Source: Ruegeria sp. PrR005 (GTDB lineage Bacteria > Pseudomonadota > Alphaproteobacteria > Rhodobacterales > Rhodobacteraceae). Taken from it: a stretch of DNA of 64,000 nt. The translations under genes and the position numbers were made by a program. The stretch lies in the NCBI RefSeq assembly GCF_010500245.1, contig NZ_JAAGOX010000055.1, forward strand, positions 62,001 through 126,000, read 5' to 3'. This document shows positions 1 to 8,373 of the stretch, in pieces (the stretch's first letter is position 1; each line of letters begins with the position of its first letter). The notes under the pieces are model-generated. The model was not told the DNA's origin. It did no database searches and saw only the letters and a program-made list of their open reading frames with translations.

Positions 1-1573
1 GGTCGTCGATCACTACACCTATGTGATCGCCGGTGACGGTTGCTTGATGGAGGGCGTCAGCCAGGAAGCCATCGGCCTTGCAGGGCGGCTGGAGCTGAGC
101 AAGCTGGTCGTAATGTGGGACAACAACAACATCACCATCGACGGCACCGTCGATATCGCCGACCGCACCGACCAGGTGCGCCGCTTTGCTGCCTCGGGCT
201 GGCATGTGATCGAGATTGACGGTCACGACCCGGCCGCCATCGACGCCGCCCTCACTCAGGCGAAGGGTTCGAAAAAGCCGACGATGATCGCCTGCAAGAC
301 CCATATCGCACTCGGCCACGCGGCACAGGACACTTCCAAGGGACATGGCGCGCTGACCGATCAGGGCCAGCTCTTGGCGGCGAAAGAGGCCTATGGCTGG
401 GCACATGGACCCTTCGAGGTGCCCTTTGATGTGAAATCCGCCTGGGAGGCCATCGGCAGCCGTGGTGCGGCCGAGCGTACCGCCTGGGAGGTCCGCTTTG
501 CCGAGTTGAGCGAGCGCAAGCAGGCCGAATTCACCCGGGCCTATGCGTTCGAAGCGCCCAAGAAGCTGTCGGGCGCCATCCGTGCCCTGAAAAAGCAGGT
601 GTCCGAAGAGCAGCCCAAGTGGGCCACCCGCAAAAGCTCGGAAGAGGTTCTGAAGGTCGTGAACCCGATCATGACCGAGACCGTGGGCGGCTCGGCCGAC
701 CTGACCGGCTCGAACAACACCAAGACCGCCGATCTGGGCATCTTCCTGCCGGAAAACCGCAAGGGCCGTTATATCCACTGGGGTATCCGCGAACACGGTA
801 TGGCAGCAGCGATGAACGGCATGGCGCTGCATGGCGGCGTCCGCCCCTATGGCGGCACCTTCATGTGCTTCACCGACTATGCCCGCCCGTCGATGCGCCT
901 GGCCGCGCTGATGAAGATCCCCTCGGTCTTTGTGATGACGCATGACTCGATCGGGTTGGGCGAGGATGGTCCGACCCACCAGCCGGTCGAACACCTGGCG
1001 ATCAGCCGGGCCACTCCCAACACCTATGTGTTCCGCCCCGCCGACACGGTGGAAACCGCCGAGGCCTGGGAACTGGCGCTGACCTTCCAGAACAGCCCCT
1101 CGGTGCTGTCGCTGACGCGCCAGAACCTGCCCACCCTGCGCACCGAGCACAAGACCCGGAACCTGACCGCTCAGGGCGGCTATGTGCTGGCCGAGGCCAC
1201 CGGCAAGCGTCAGGTGATCCTGATCGCCACCGGATCGGAGGTCGAGATCGCCATGGAGGCCCGCGCCACGCTGGAGGCCGAAGGCATCGGCACCCGCGTG
1301 GTGTCGATGCCCTGCATGGAGCTGTTTGCCGAGCAGGACGAAGCCTATCGCAAACGTGTCCTGCCCGCCGGCCCCGTGCGCGTGGGTGTCGAGGCCGCTG
1401 TGCGTGCTGGCGGCTGGGACCGCTGGCTGCTGGGAGAACGCGGACGCGAGGCAAAAGCGGGCTTCATCGGCATGACCGGCTTCGGCGCCTCGGCCCCGGC
1501 CGAAGAGCTGTACGAGAAATTCGGTATTACCGCCGCAGCGACCGCGGCCATGGCCAAGAAACTGCTGGGCTGA
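1..1573 (+). CDS. tkt: transketolase (5' truncated by window edge)
   Basis: Transketolase moves two-carbon ketol units between sugar phosphates in the pentose phosphate pathway, using thiamine diphosphate (TPP) and Mg2+. The reading frame is already open at base 2, so the N-terminal part lies outside the window. The visible part begins in the TPP-binding region ([13 protein letters not shown], then [10 protein letters not shown]), continues through the pyrimidine-binding domain ([49 protein letters not shown]) and ends with the C-terminal domain and [18 protein letters not shown]. About 523 of the usual ~660 residues are present. A hairpin terminator follows 24 bases after the stop. Family identity is secure. 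Confidence 0.97.
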   Translation, partial: VVDHYTYVIAGDGCLMEGVSQEAIGLAGRLELSKLVVMWDNNNITIDGTVDIADRTDQVRRFAASGWHVIEIDGHDPAAIDAALTQAKGSKKPTMIACKTHIALGHAAQDTSKGHGALTDQGQLLAAKEAYGWAHGPFEVPFDVKSAWEAIGSRGAAERTAWEVRFAELSERKQAEFTRAYAFEAPKKLSGAIRALKKQVSEEQPKWATRKSSEEVLKVVNPIMTETVGGSADLTGSNNTKTADLGIFLPENRKGRYIHWGIREHGMAAAMNGMALHGGVRPYGGTFMCFTDYARPSMRLAALMKIPSVFVMTHDSIGLGEDGPTHQPVEHLAISRATPNTYVFRPADTVETAEAWELALTFQNSPSVLSLTRQNLPTLRTEHKTRNLTAQGGYVLAEATGKRQVILIATGSEVEIAMEARATLEAEGIGTRVVSMPCMELFAEQDEAYRKRVLPAGPVRVGVEAAVRAGGWDRWLLGERGREAKAGFIGMTGFGASAPAEELYEKFGITAAATAAMAKKLLG

Positions 1574-1596
1574 GTTCTACGGTCAATCTGATCGGG

Positions 1597-1623
1597 AAAG
1601 GGCGGCTACATGCCGCCCTTTTC
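1597..1623. terminator. bidirectional hairpin terminator between tkt and the DUF808 gene
   Basis: A 10-bp inverted repeat (AAAGGGCGGC at 1597-1606, GCCGCCCTTT at 1612-1621) with a 5-base loop lies between two convergent genes. It has T residues after the stem on the plus strand and A residues before it, so it can serve both directions. Confidence 0.8.
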
Positions 1624-1627
1624 GGTG

Positions 1628-2599
1628 TTAATGGGAGTTCTTTTTGCCAGTGACCGCAGCCAGCACCGGTGCGATGACCTTCGTCGCCAATGGGATCAAC
1701 AGAAAGCCGAGCGCCAGCCCGAACACCCCGTCCATGGCGGCCTTGGCGATCCACTCCACCGCTCCCGTCCACGCCGCAGGAACCAAATGACCCACGGCAT
1801 ACGCCCAGTCGTGGATGTGGTGACCCAGCCAGCCAAAGCCCAACTCTTCCATTCCGTGAATAACGATTGACCCGCCAACCCACAGCATCGCCGCTGTACC
1901 GACCACGGTCAGCAGGTGCATGAAACGCGGCATTCCCCGCACCAGCCCCCTGCCAAAGGCACGTGTTGCCCCCAGTCTTCCGTTTTCCGCCAGAAACAGG
2001 CCAAAGTCGTCGGCCTTCACGATCAGCGCCACGGATCCATAGACCGCGATCGTGATCCCCACGCCAGCTACCGCCAACGTCGCCGCCTCCATCCAGAAGC
2101 CGCTATCGGGAATGGCGGCGAGAATGATGGTCATGATCTCGGCCGACAGAATGAAATCGGTCTTGATGGCACCGGCGGCCTTCTGCTCTTCCAGATGCAG
2201 CGGGTCGCCCGGTTCGTCCTCCTTGAACACATGGCTGGTGTCATGCGGCACAAGCGCGTGATAGACCTTCTCCGCGCCCTCAAAGCACAAATAGCCCCCA
2301 CCCAGCATCAAGAGCGGCGCAATCAGCCAGGGCGCGAAATTCGCCAACAGCAGCGCGGCAGGCAACAGGATCAGCAGCTTGTTACGGATCGAGCCACGGG
2401 CAATCTTCCAGATGATCGGCAATTCGCGCGCGGGCGCGAAACCATGCACATATTTCGGGGTCACCGCCGCATCGTCGATCACCGCGCCCGCCGCCTTGGC
2501 GCCCGCCTTGGCCGCCTGTGCCGCTACATCGTCGACCGAAGCCGCAGCGACCTTGGCAATTCCCGCAACATCATCGAGAAGGGCCAGCAATCCACTCAT
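1628..2599 (-). CDS. DUF808 family inner-membrane protein (YedI-like)
   Basis: A 323-residue integral membrane protein of the DUF808/YedI family, which has no established biochemical function. The N-terminal stretch LLALLDDVAGIAKVAAASVDDVAAQAAKAGAKA is Ala/Asp-rich and typical of the family, followed by VTPKYVHGFAPARELPIIWKIA and several hydrophobic segments (about residues 78-100, 150-175, 180-200, 230-255, 295-315). It is transcribed divergently from gap and convergently to tkt. Nothing in the sequence links it functionally to either neighbour. Confidence 0.85.
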   Translation of the reverse strand: MSGLLALLDDVAGIAKVAAASVDDVAAQAAKAGAKAAGAVIDDAAVTPKYVHGFAPARELPIIWKIARGSIRNKLLILLPAALLLANFAPWLIAPLLMLGGGYLCFEGAEKVYHALVPHDTSHVFKEDEPGDPLHLEEQKAAGAIKTDFILSAEIMTIILAAIPDSGFWMEAATLAVAGVGITIAVYGSVALIVKADDFGLFLAENGRLGATRAFGRGLVRGMPRFMHLLTVVGTAAMLWVGGSIVIHGMEELGFGWLGHHIHDWAYAVGHLVPAAWTGAVEWIAKAAMDGVFGLALGFLLIPLATKVIAPVLAAVTGKKNSH

Positions 2600-2664
2600 G
2601 CCCGCTTCCTTTCATCCTGCCCACATCTTTGGTCACCCTAGCGTAACGCCTGCTGGCCGCAAGC

Positions 2665-2695
2665 GTTAGCGCAACCGGGTGAAGTTTGCGCTAAC
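2665..2695. promoter_or_regulatory. paired LacI-type (CceR-like) half palindromes upstream of gap
   Basis: GTTAGCGCAA (2665-2674) and TTGCGCTAAC (2686-2695) form a perfect 10-bp inverted repeat separated by 11 bases. Each arm also resembles the alphaproteobacterial LacI-family operator TGTTAGCGCTAACA described for the carbon regulator CceR; the right arm, AGTTTGCGCTAACA, matches 12 of 14 positions. It lies about 90 bases upstream of the gap start, in the gap/DUF808 divergent region. Assignment to CceR is inference from remembered motif similarity. Confidence 0.5.
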
Positions 2696-2783
2696 ACACT
2701 CAAAATAAATCGGTTTTGCCCTTTCTGAGCCGGACAGCGCCGTCTATATGGCGGAACAAATTCACGTCTGTCGGAGTATCGGA

Positions 2784-3785
2784 ATGACCATCAAGGTTGG
2801 CATCAACGGATTTGGCCGCATCGGTCGGTGCACCCTGTCGCATATCGCAGCCTCGGGCCGCGACGATATCGAGGTGATCAAGGTCAACGCAACCGGTCCG
2901 CTGGAAACAGCCGCCCACCTGATCAAGTACGACAGCGTGCATGGACGTTTTCCGGGCGAGGTCAGCATCGGCGACGGCACCATGAACCTGGGCCGGGGCG
3001 ACATGCAGATGTTCTCTACCTATGATCTGAACGAACTGGACTGGTCGGGCTGCGACGTGGTGCTGGAATGTACCGGCAAGTTCAACGATGGCGCCAAGGC
3101 CAAGGTGCATCTGGAGCGTGGCGCCAAGAAGGTGCTGCTGTCCGCCCCCGGCAAGAACGTGGACAAGACCATCGTGTTCGGCGTCAACGACGACCAGCTA
3201 ACCGCTGCTGACACCATGATCTCGAACGGGTCCTGCACCACCAACTGCCTGGCGCCGCTGGCCAAGGTGCTGGACGAGGCATTCGGGATCGAGCACGGCA
3301 TCATGACCACGATCCACGCCTATACCGGCGACCAGCCGACGCTGGACCGCCGCCACAAGGACCTCTATCGCGCCCGTGCCGCCGCGATGTCGATGATCCC
3401 TACCTCGACCGGGGCCGCCAAGGCACTGGGTGAGGTGCTGCCAAACCTCAAGGGACGGCTGGACGGATCGGCGATCCGGGTGCCGACGCCCAATGTCTCG
3501 GCCGTTGACCTGACTTTCCGCGCCGGGCGCGACGTGACCGCAGAGGAAGTGAACGCTGCCGTGCAGGCCGCCGCCGCTGGTCCGATGAAGGGCGTGCTGG
3601 GCTACGAGCCCGCACCGCTGGTCTCGACCGATTTCAACCACACGCCCGAGAGCTCGATCTTCGCCCCCGACCAGACCCGCGTGGTCGAAGGCCGCATGGT
3701 GCGCGTGCTGGCGTGGTACGACAATGAATGGGGTTTCTCGGTCCGTATGGCAGATGTTGCCGTAGCCATGGGCAAGCTTGGCTGA
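2784..3785 (+). CDS. gap: glyceraldehyde-3-phosphate dehydrogenase, GapB-like
   Basis: A phosphorylating GAPDH of glycolysis/gluconeogenesis, 333 residues, the normal family length. An ATG 36 bases upstream in frame (2748) is less likely: the chosen start has GGAG at 2772 and gives the canonical N-terminus MTIKVGINGFGRIGR. Catalytic Cys151 lies in SNGSCTTNC and His178 in TTIHAYTGDQ. The residue after Asn35, an Asp in NAD-specific GapA enzymes, is Ala36 here (VNATGP), and the Leu-Pro pair of the S-loop is replaced by Arg189-Arg190 (LDRRHKDL). Both changes are of the kind seen in NADP-using GapB enzymes. A terminator follows. Confidence 0.95.
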   Translation: MTIKVGINGFGRIGRCTLSHIAASGRDDIEVIKVNATGPLETAAHLIKYDSVHGRFPGEVSIGDGTMNLGRGDMQMFSTYDLNELDWSGCDVVLECTGKFNDGAKAKVHLERGAKKVLLSAPGKNVDKTIVFGVNDDQLTAADTMISNGSCTTNCLAPLAKVLDEAFGIEHGIMTTIHAYTGDQPTLDRRHKDLYRARAAAMSMIPTSTGAAKALGEVLPNLKGRLDGSAIRVPTPNVSAVDLTFRAGRDVTAEEVNAAVQAAAAGPMKGVLGYEPAPLVSTDFNHTPESSIFAPDQTRVVEGRMVRVLAWYDNEWGFSVRMADVAVAMGKLG

Positions 3786-3810
3786 TTTACGCCGACCCAC
3801 TTGAGGTGAG

Positions 3811-3844
3811 ACGCCCGCTTAGGTTATCTGAGCGGGCGTTTTCG
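3811..3844 (+). terminator. rho-independent terminator after gap
   Basis: ACGCCCGCT (3811-3819) pairs with AGCGGGCGT (3831-3839) around an 11-base loop and is followed by a T run. It separates gap from the small ORF at 3861. Confidence 0.85.
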
Positions 3845-3860
3845 TCGGAGCCGACCTTAC

Positions 3861-4004
3861 ATGACCAACCAGATCTCCCTTTGGCTCGGCATCTTTCTCC
3901 TGGGCGGGATGATGTTGGATTTCGCCATGTTCGGAACCGAACACATCCTGTTTCTCGGAAAGAAGCTGTTCGATCTTCTGGAGTGGATGGCATTCTGGCG
4001 GTGA
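3861..4004 (+). CDS. 47-residue single-span membrane microprotein
   Basis: A short ORF starting MTNQISLWLGIFLLGGMMLD and ending in EWMAFWR, with one strongly hydrophobic segment (about residues 6-24) followed by FGTEHILFLGKKLFDLLEW, which could form an amphipathic helix. GGAG lies 10 bases before the ATG. It sits in the short space between the gap terminator and convergent coaD. I recall similar small ORFs near gap in other roseobacters, but this is memory, not a search. Function unknown; it may be transcribed by read-through from gap or from its own promoter. Confidence 0.7.
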   Translation: MTNQISLWLGIFLLGGMMLDFAMFGTEHILFLGKKLFDLLEWMAFWR

Positions 4005-4021
4005 TAGGCACCGCCTGCGCC

Positions 4022-4519
4022 CTACTTTACGGAAAGCCGTTCTTTCAGGGCTTCGTTGACCAGAGGCGTCACGAATTTCGAAACGTCGCCGCCCAGGCGC
4101 GCGATTTCCTTGACCAGTTTCGACGCAATGGCCTGGCGGCGCGCATCGGCCATCAGGAACACGGTTTCAACCTTGTCGTCCAGAACCCGGTTCATTCCAA
4201 CCATCTGGAATTCATACTCAAAATCGGCAACCGCGCGCAGTCCGCGGACGATGATCTGAGCACCGACATCCCGGGCACAATCAATCAGAAGATTTTCGAA
4301 GGGATGGGCTACGATCTCGGTTCCGGTTTCGGCGCTGAGTTTGGCGCACTCGGCCTCGATCATCACGACCCGCTCCTCGAGCGTGAAAAGCGGTCCTTTG
4401 TCCCGGTTGATGGCAACTCCGATGACCAGTTTGTCAACCAACGCAGAGGCGCGGCGAATGATATCTATGTGCCCCAGAGTAATCGGGTCGAAGGTTCCGG
4501 GATACAAACCCACTCTCAT
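4022..4519 (-). CDS. coaD: phosphopantetheine adenylyltransferase
   Basis: Transfers AMP from ATP to 4'-phosphopantetheine, the penultimate step of coenzyme A synthesis, in the cytosol. The 165-residue protein starts MRVGLYPGTFDPITLGH, which holds the nucleotidyltransferase (T/H)xGH motif (TLGH). Substrate-binding stretches VRGLRAVADFEYEFQM and the late ASKLVKEIARLGGDVSKFV, typical of CoaD, are present. An upstream in-frame start was rejected: the ATG at 4519 has AGGAGG seven bases ahead and matches the family N-terminus. A 24-base palindrome lies just before this ribosome binding site. Confidence 0.96.
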   Translation of the reverse strand: MRVGLYPGTFDPITLGHIDIIRRASALVDKLVIGVAINRDKGPLFTLEERVVMIEAECAKLSAETGTEIVAHPFENLLIDCARDVGAQIIVRGLRAVADFEYEFQMVGMNRVLDDKVETVFLMADARRQAIASKLVKEIARLGGDVSKFVTPLVNEALKERLSVK

Positions 4520-4528
4520 GGCGCCCTC

Positions 4529-4552
4529 CTGCGCAATAATATTGCTGCGCAG
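4529..4552. promoter_or_regulatory. palindrome in the coaD leader
   Basis: CTGCGCA (4529-4535) and TGCGCAG (4546-4552) flank an A/T-rich centre that itself contains GCAAT-AAT-ATTGC. It touches the coaD ribosome binding site, so it could be an operator or a translation-controlling hairpin. No known factor is assigned. Confidence 0.35.
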
Positions 4553-4563
4553 GCAAACATATC

Positions 4564-4599
4564 TTCGCCGCAGGTGCAAGACCGGTAACCTGCGGCGAA
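4564..4599 (-). terminator. 12-bp inverted repeat downstream of the CBS-domain gene
   Basis: TTCGCCGCAGGT (4564-4575) and ACCTGCGGCGAA (4588-4599) are perfect inverted repeats with a 12-base loop, directly after the CBS-domain gene stop and before coaD. On the minus strand the following bases are only weakly T-rich, so a terminator role is likely but not clear. Confidence 0.5.
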
Positions 4600-4612
4600 A
4601 AAACTTGGCGGA

Positions 4613-5047
4613 TCAGTGCCCCATGATCATGCTTTCAAGGGCATCCTTTTCCATCGCCAGTTCCGACAGCTGCGCCTTGACCACATCGCCAAGAGTGACA
4701 ATGCCGATCAGCTTGCCTTCTTCGACAACGGGCATGTGCCGGAAACGCCGCTCGGTCATCTGCGTCAGGACGTTCTGGACAGACGAATCGCGGGTGCAGG
4801 TCACCAGATCCGCCGTCATGTATTCGCTCACGCTTTGCGTCAGGCAACCACTTCCATTGGCAGCCAATTCACGTACGATGTCACGTTCCGACAAGATGCC
4901 AAGGGCGGTGACGCCGTCGTCCGAGACAACGACCGTCCCGATCCGCTTTTCCGCCAATATCGCCGCGGCTTCCGAGACCGTTGCCGATGCCGGGACGGTG
5001 ACCACCGCGTCACTGGCCTTTGACTTCAGAATGGCCTGAACAAGCAT
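4613..5047 (-). CDS. tandem CBS-domain protein
   Basis: A 144-residue protein made of a CBS pair (about residues 7-60 and 72-130), a module that binds adenosyl ligands and usually regulates a partner. Conserved segments include GTVVVSDDGVTALGILSERDIVRELA and FRHMPVVEEGKLIGIVTLGDVVKAQLSEL. The ATG at 5047 was chosen over an upstream TTG because GGAGGAG is correctly spaced. There is no attached catalytic domain. The partner cannot be deduced from neighbours (coaD downstream, a LysR gene upstream). Confidence 0.9.
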   Translation of the reverse strand: MLVQAILKSKASDAVVTVPASATVSEAAAILAEKRIGTVVVSDDGVTALGILSERDIVRELAANGSGCLTQSVSEYMTADLVTCTRDSSVQNVLTQMTERRFRHMPVVEEGKLIGIVTLGDVVKAQLSELAMEKDALESMIMGH

Positions 5048-5107
5048 TCGCAACTCCTCCGAAATATCTTCTCACTTTCCAAAGCGTTGCGTTAAAGGGC
5101 CATCCTG

Positions 5108-6010
5108 TCAAGACGCACCATGGCCTTCAAGCCGTGCCACCTCGTCGCGGATACCGCGCGAGAGTGCCTCGGCGAACCGGTTCAGACGCTCGCTGCGCTG
5201 ATCTCCCTGATGGCGCACCAAGTAAAAAGAACGCGTCAGACTGATCCGGTCGGTCAGAATCTGGCGCAGATTGCCATGAAAAGGCAGCGTGAAATCATGC
5301 GCAACGCACACGCCCGACCCATGCGACGCATGCCGAAGCTGGACAGATACCGAATTCGAAGACAGAGCAACCCGTTCAACGCCGATGTCATTCAGGTAAT
5401 CCAGTTCCCGGTCAAAGATCATGTCGGGAATATAGCCGATCATCCGATGGCCCTTCAGGTCTTCGACCTTTTGGATGGGCGCGTGGCGCCGCAGATACTG
5501 GCGAGCGGCGACCATATGCAGCTTGTAGTCGGTGATTTTCTGAACCAGCAGATGCCCGGCGGTCGGGGCACTGACGGTAATCGCCATGTCCGCTTCCCGG
5601 CGCGACAGGTTGATGACGCGCGGCAAGGCCAGAATCTGAATGTCCAGATCCGGGTTCTCGTCGCTGATCTGCGCACAGACCTGCGGCAGCAGGTAGTTGG
5701 CGCTCCCATCCGGTGCACCTATACGAATCTGGCCGGTCAACCCTTCGGTCGTGCCCGCCAGTGCTTCGGATGCGCTGCGCATCGCGGCCTCGGCCTGTTC
5801 CCCATGCGCCAAAAGCCGTTCTCCTGCTGCCGTCATCGTGTACCCCTGCGGCGACTTGGCAAAAAGCGGCGTGTCGTAAGCTGCCTCCAACCGGGCAATC
5901 CGTCGGCCGACCGTGGCCGGATCAAGTTTCAGCAACCGCCCTGCGCCGGAAAGACTTTCCTCGCGCGCAACGGCCAGAAACACTTTCATATCATCCCAAT
6001 GCGGTTCCAT
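5108..6010 (-). CDS. LysR-family regulator divergent from mmsA
   Basis: A 300-residue LysR-type transcription factor. The N-terminal winged helix-turn-helix is MKVFLAVAREESLSGAGRLLKLDPATVGRRIARLE (about residues 8-42), followed by the periplasmic-binding-like effector domain (about 90-290). A much longer frame exists upstream, but the ATG at 6010 matches the family start (MEPHWDDMKVFLAVA). It faces mmsA across about 100 bases, the usual arrangement for a LysR regulator controlling its divergent neighbour. The inferred role is control of mmsA in response to a valine or propionate metabolite. Confidence 0.9.
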   Translation of the reverse strand: MEPHWDDMKVFLAVAREESLSGAGRLLKLDPATVGRRIARLEAAYDTPLFAKSPQGYTMTAAGERLLAHGEQAEAAMRSASEALAGTTEGLTGQIRIGAPDGSANYLLPQVCAQISDENPDLDIQILALPRVINLSRREADMAITVSAPTAGHLLVQKITDYKLHMVAARQYLRRHAPIQKVEDLKGHRMIGYIPDMIFDRELDYLNDIGVERVALSSNSVSVQLRHASHGSGVCVAHDFTLPFHGNLRQILTDRISLTRSFYLVRHQGDQRSERLNRFAEALSRGIRDEVARLEGHGAS

Positions 6011-6114
6011 AGGCCACCCAATACTGCATTCTTGCAAAACGACTTTGAAATCTTGCCTCTTTTCTCGGGATTTCTGCAAGCCTAAAGTGCCGCCAGCCAA
6101 TCGGAGGAGATCCC

Positions 6115-7614
6115 ATGCAGGAACTGACCCACTATATCAACGGCGAACATGTCAAAGGCACCTCGGGCCGCTTTGCCGATGTCTTCAACCCCGCCACCGG
6201 CGAAGTGCAGGCCAAATGTCCGCTCGCCTCGACCGAGGAAATGGCGCGCGCGGTTGAAATCGCCGCTGCAGCCCAACCCGCCTGGGCCGCCGTCAACCCG
6301 CAGCGCCGCGCGCGGGTGATGATGAAATTCGTCGACCTTCTGAACCGCGACATGGACAAGCTGGCCGAGGCGCTGAGCCGCGAGCACGGCAAGACCCTGC
6401 CCGACGCCGCAGGTGACGTGCAGCGCGGGCTGGAAGTGGTGGAATACTGCATCGGTGCCCCCCACATGCTGAAGGGCGAGTTCACCGACAGCGCCGGCCC
6501 CGGCATCGACATGTATTCGATGCGCCAGCCGCTGGGCGTTACCGCAGGCATCACGCCCTTCAACTTTCCCGCCATGATCCCGATGTGGATGTTCGCGCCC
6601 GCCATCGCCTGCGGCAACGCCTTCATCCTGAAACCGTCCGAGCGTGATCCGTCGGTGCCGCTGATGCTGGCCGAACTGATGGAAGAAGCTGGCCTGCCCA
6701 AGGGCATCCTGCAAGTCGTCAACGGCGACAAGGAAGCGGTGGACGCGATCCTGTACAACCCGGTAATCCAGTCGGTGGGCTTTGTCGGCTCGACCCCGAT
6801 TGCCGAATACATCTATGGCACCGGTTGCTCCCAGGGTAAGCGCGTGCAGTGCTTTGGCGGCGCCAAGAACCACATGATCATCATGCCCGATGCCGATATG
6901 GACCAGGCCGCCGACGCGCTGGTCGGTGCCGGATACGGTGCCGCGGGCGAACGCTGCATGGCGATCTCGGTCGCTGTGCCGGTGGGCGATGACACCGCCG
7001 ACCGCCTGATCGAGAAACTGGTCCCCCGTATCGAGAAACTGAAGGTCGGCCCCTATACCGCCGGCAAGGATGTCGATTACGGCCCCGTCGTGACCGCCGC
7101 CGCCAAGGAAAACATCCTGCGTCTGGTAAACTCGGGCGTGGAACAGGGCGCCAAGCTGGTGGTCGATGGCCGCGATTTCAGCCTGCAGGGCTACGAGGAC
7201 GGCTTCTTTGTCGGCCCGCATCTCTTTGACCATGTCACCCCCGACATGGACATCTACAAGAAAGAGATCTTTGGCCCGGTCCTCAGCACGGTGCGCGCCA
7301 AGACCTATGAAGAGGCGCTTGGCCTTGCCATGGACCACGAGTATGGCAACGGCACCGCGATCTTTACCCGCGACGGCGACGCCGCACGAGATTTCGCCAA
7401 CCGGATCAATATCGGCATGGTCGGCGTGAACGTTCCGATCCCCGTGCCGCTGGCCTATCACACCTTTGGCGGCTGGAAGAAATCCGCCTTTGGCGACCTG
7501 AACCAGCACGGCCCCGACGCGTTCAAGTTCTACACCCGGACCAAGACCGTCACCGCCCGTTGGCCCTCGGGCATCAAGGAAGGCGGCGAATTCTCCATCC
7601 CGGTGATGGAGTAA
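6115..7614 (+). CDS. mmsA: CoA-acylating methylmalonate-semialdehyde dehydrogenase
   Basis: Oxidises (methyl)malonate semialdehyde to propionyl-CoA or acetyl-CoA with NAD+ and CoA, a late step of valine, thymine and inositol catabolism. The 499-residue aldehyde dehydrogenase fold shows TPFNFPAMIPMWMFAPAIA, FVGSTPIAEYIY, GGAKNHMIIMPDAD and the catalytic-cysteine motif GAAGERCMAISVAV. The C-terminal part has EIFGPVLSTVRAKTYEEAL and GGWKKSAFGDLNQHGPDAFKFYT, typical of MmsA. GGAG precedes the ATG. The remaining valine genes lie at 11.8-14.9 kb, so this gene is separated from its pathway partners. Confidence 0.95.
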   Translation: MQELTHYINGEHVKGTSGRFADVFNPATGEVQAKCPLASTEEMARAVEIAAAAQPAWAAVNPQRRARVMMKFVDLLNRDMDKLAEALSREHGKTLPDAAGDVQRGLEVVEYCIGAPHMLKGEFTDSAGPGIDMYSMRQPLGVTAGITPFNFPAMIPMWMFAPAIACGNAFILKPSERDPSVPLMLAELMEEAGLPKGILQVVNGDKEAVDAILYNPVIQSVGFVGSTPIAEYIYGTGCSQGKRVQCFGGAKNHMIIMPDADMDQAADALVGAGYGAAGERCMAISVAVPVGDDTADRLIEKLVPRIEKLKVGPYTAGKDVDYGPVVTAAAKENILRLVNSGVEQGAKLVVDGRDFSLQGYEDGFFVGPHLFDHVTPDMDIYKKEIFGPVLSTVRAKTYEEALGLAMDHEYGNGTAIFTRDGDAARDFANRINIGMVGVNVPIPVPLAYHTFGGWKKSAFGDLNQHGPDAFKFYTRTKTVTARWPSGIKEGGEFSIPVME

Positions 7615-7621
7615 CGCTCAG

Positions 7622-7653
7622 AAAACGCCCCGGCCCCGCCGGGGCGTTTTTCT
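7622..7653 (+). terminator. rho-independent terminator after mmsA
   Basis: AAAACGCCCCGG (7622-7633) and CCGGGGCGTTTT (7639-7650) form a 12-bp stem with a 5-base loop followed by T residues, eight bases after the mmsA stop. Confidence 0.9.
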
Positions 7654-7773
7654 TTCGGCAGTTCCCTGCCGAGTCTCCCCAACAATCACGACTTGTTCAG
7701 GCGATGCCACTGGAAGGGCCAGGGGCGAAGCCCTATGTTGCACGAAAATTTGTTCAGAAAGAGCAGGAGACCC

Positions 7774-8373
7774 ATGACCCAGCCTCGCCTGACCCGCCGT
7801 GCAACCCTTTTGGGTTTTGCAGCAAGTCTTGCCGCGCCCGCGATCGCCCGCGCGCAATCTACGGATGCCTTTCCGACGACCGAGGAAGTGATCCGCGACC
7901 AGGTTGCAGTGCGGCGGAACATCTCGGCCTTTGCCCAGCAGAATTGGCAGGACCATTTCGATGCCATCGGGGTTGGTTGTTTGCTGGCGGATATCTCTAG
8001 TCGGGCGGTGCATTACTGGGCGCCGGACGGAACGTACAAATTGTACCCCTCCTCGGTTCCGATGACCGAGGAACTGACGCGCCGCGGATATACCGAGGTC
8101 GTGCGCAAGACCGAGAACCCAAGCTGGACCCCGACCGCCTCGATGCGTGAGCGCGATCCCACCCTGCCCCAGCGTATCGACGGCGGTGTGCCCGGCAACC
8201 CGTTGGGAACGCGCGCGATGTACCTGTCCTGGCCCGCTTATCTGGTGCATGGCACCCACGACACCCGCAAGATCGGGCGGCAAAGCTCGTCTGGCTGCAT
8301 CGGGCTCTACAACCAGCATGTCGAAGAGCTGTATCCGCTGGTGCAGATCGGAACCAAGGTCCGGTTGCTCTAA
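7774..8373 (+). CDS. L,D-transpeptidase with Tat-type signal
   Basis: A 199-residue YkuD-domain protein that probably forms 3-3 peptidoglycan cross-links or attaches proteins to peptidoglycan in the periplasm. The start at 7774 has AGGAG seven bases upstream and gives MTQPRLTRRATLLGFAASLA, a twin-arginine-like signal peptide ending AIARA. The active site is YLVHGTHDTRKIGRQSSSGCIGLYN, with catalytic Cys in the SxGC motif and the upstream His. Its stop overlaps the convergent gene by four bases. Confidence 0.9.
   Translation: MTQPRLTRRATLLGFAASLAAPAIARAQSTDAFPTTEEVIRDQVAVRRNISAFAQQNWQDHFDAIGVGCLLADISSRAVHYWAPDGTYKLYPSSVPMTEELTRRGYTEVVRKTENPSWTPTASMRERDPTLPQRIDGGVPGNPLGTRAMYLSWPAYLVHGTHDTRKIGRQSSSGCIGLYNQHVEELYPLVQIGTKVRLL

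Noticed and set aside
6011-6114. CTTGCA...TGCAAG pairs between the LysR gene and mmsA as a LysR operator
   Set aside because: The arms are short and the spacing is unlike the T-N11-A pattern; too weak to annotate.
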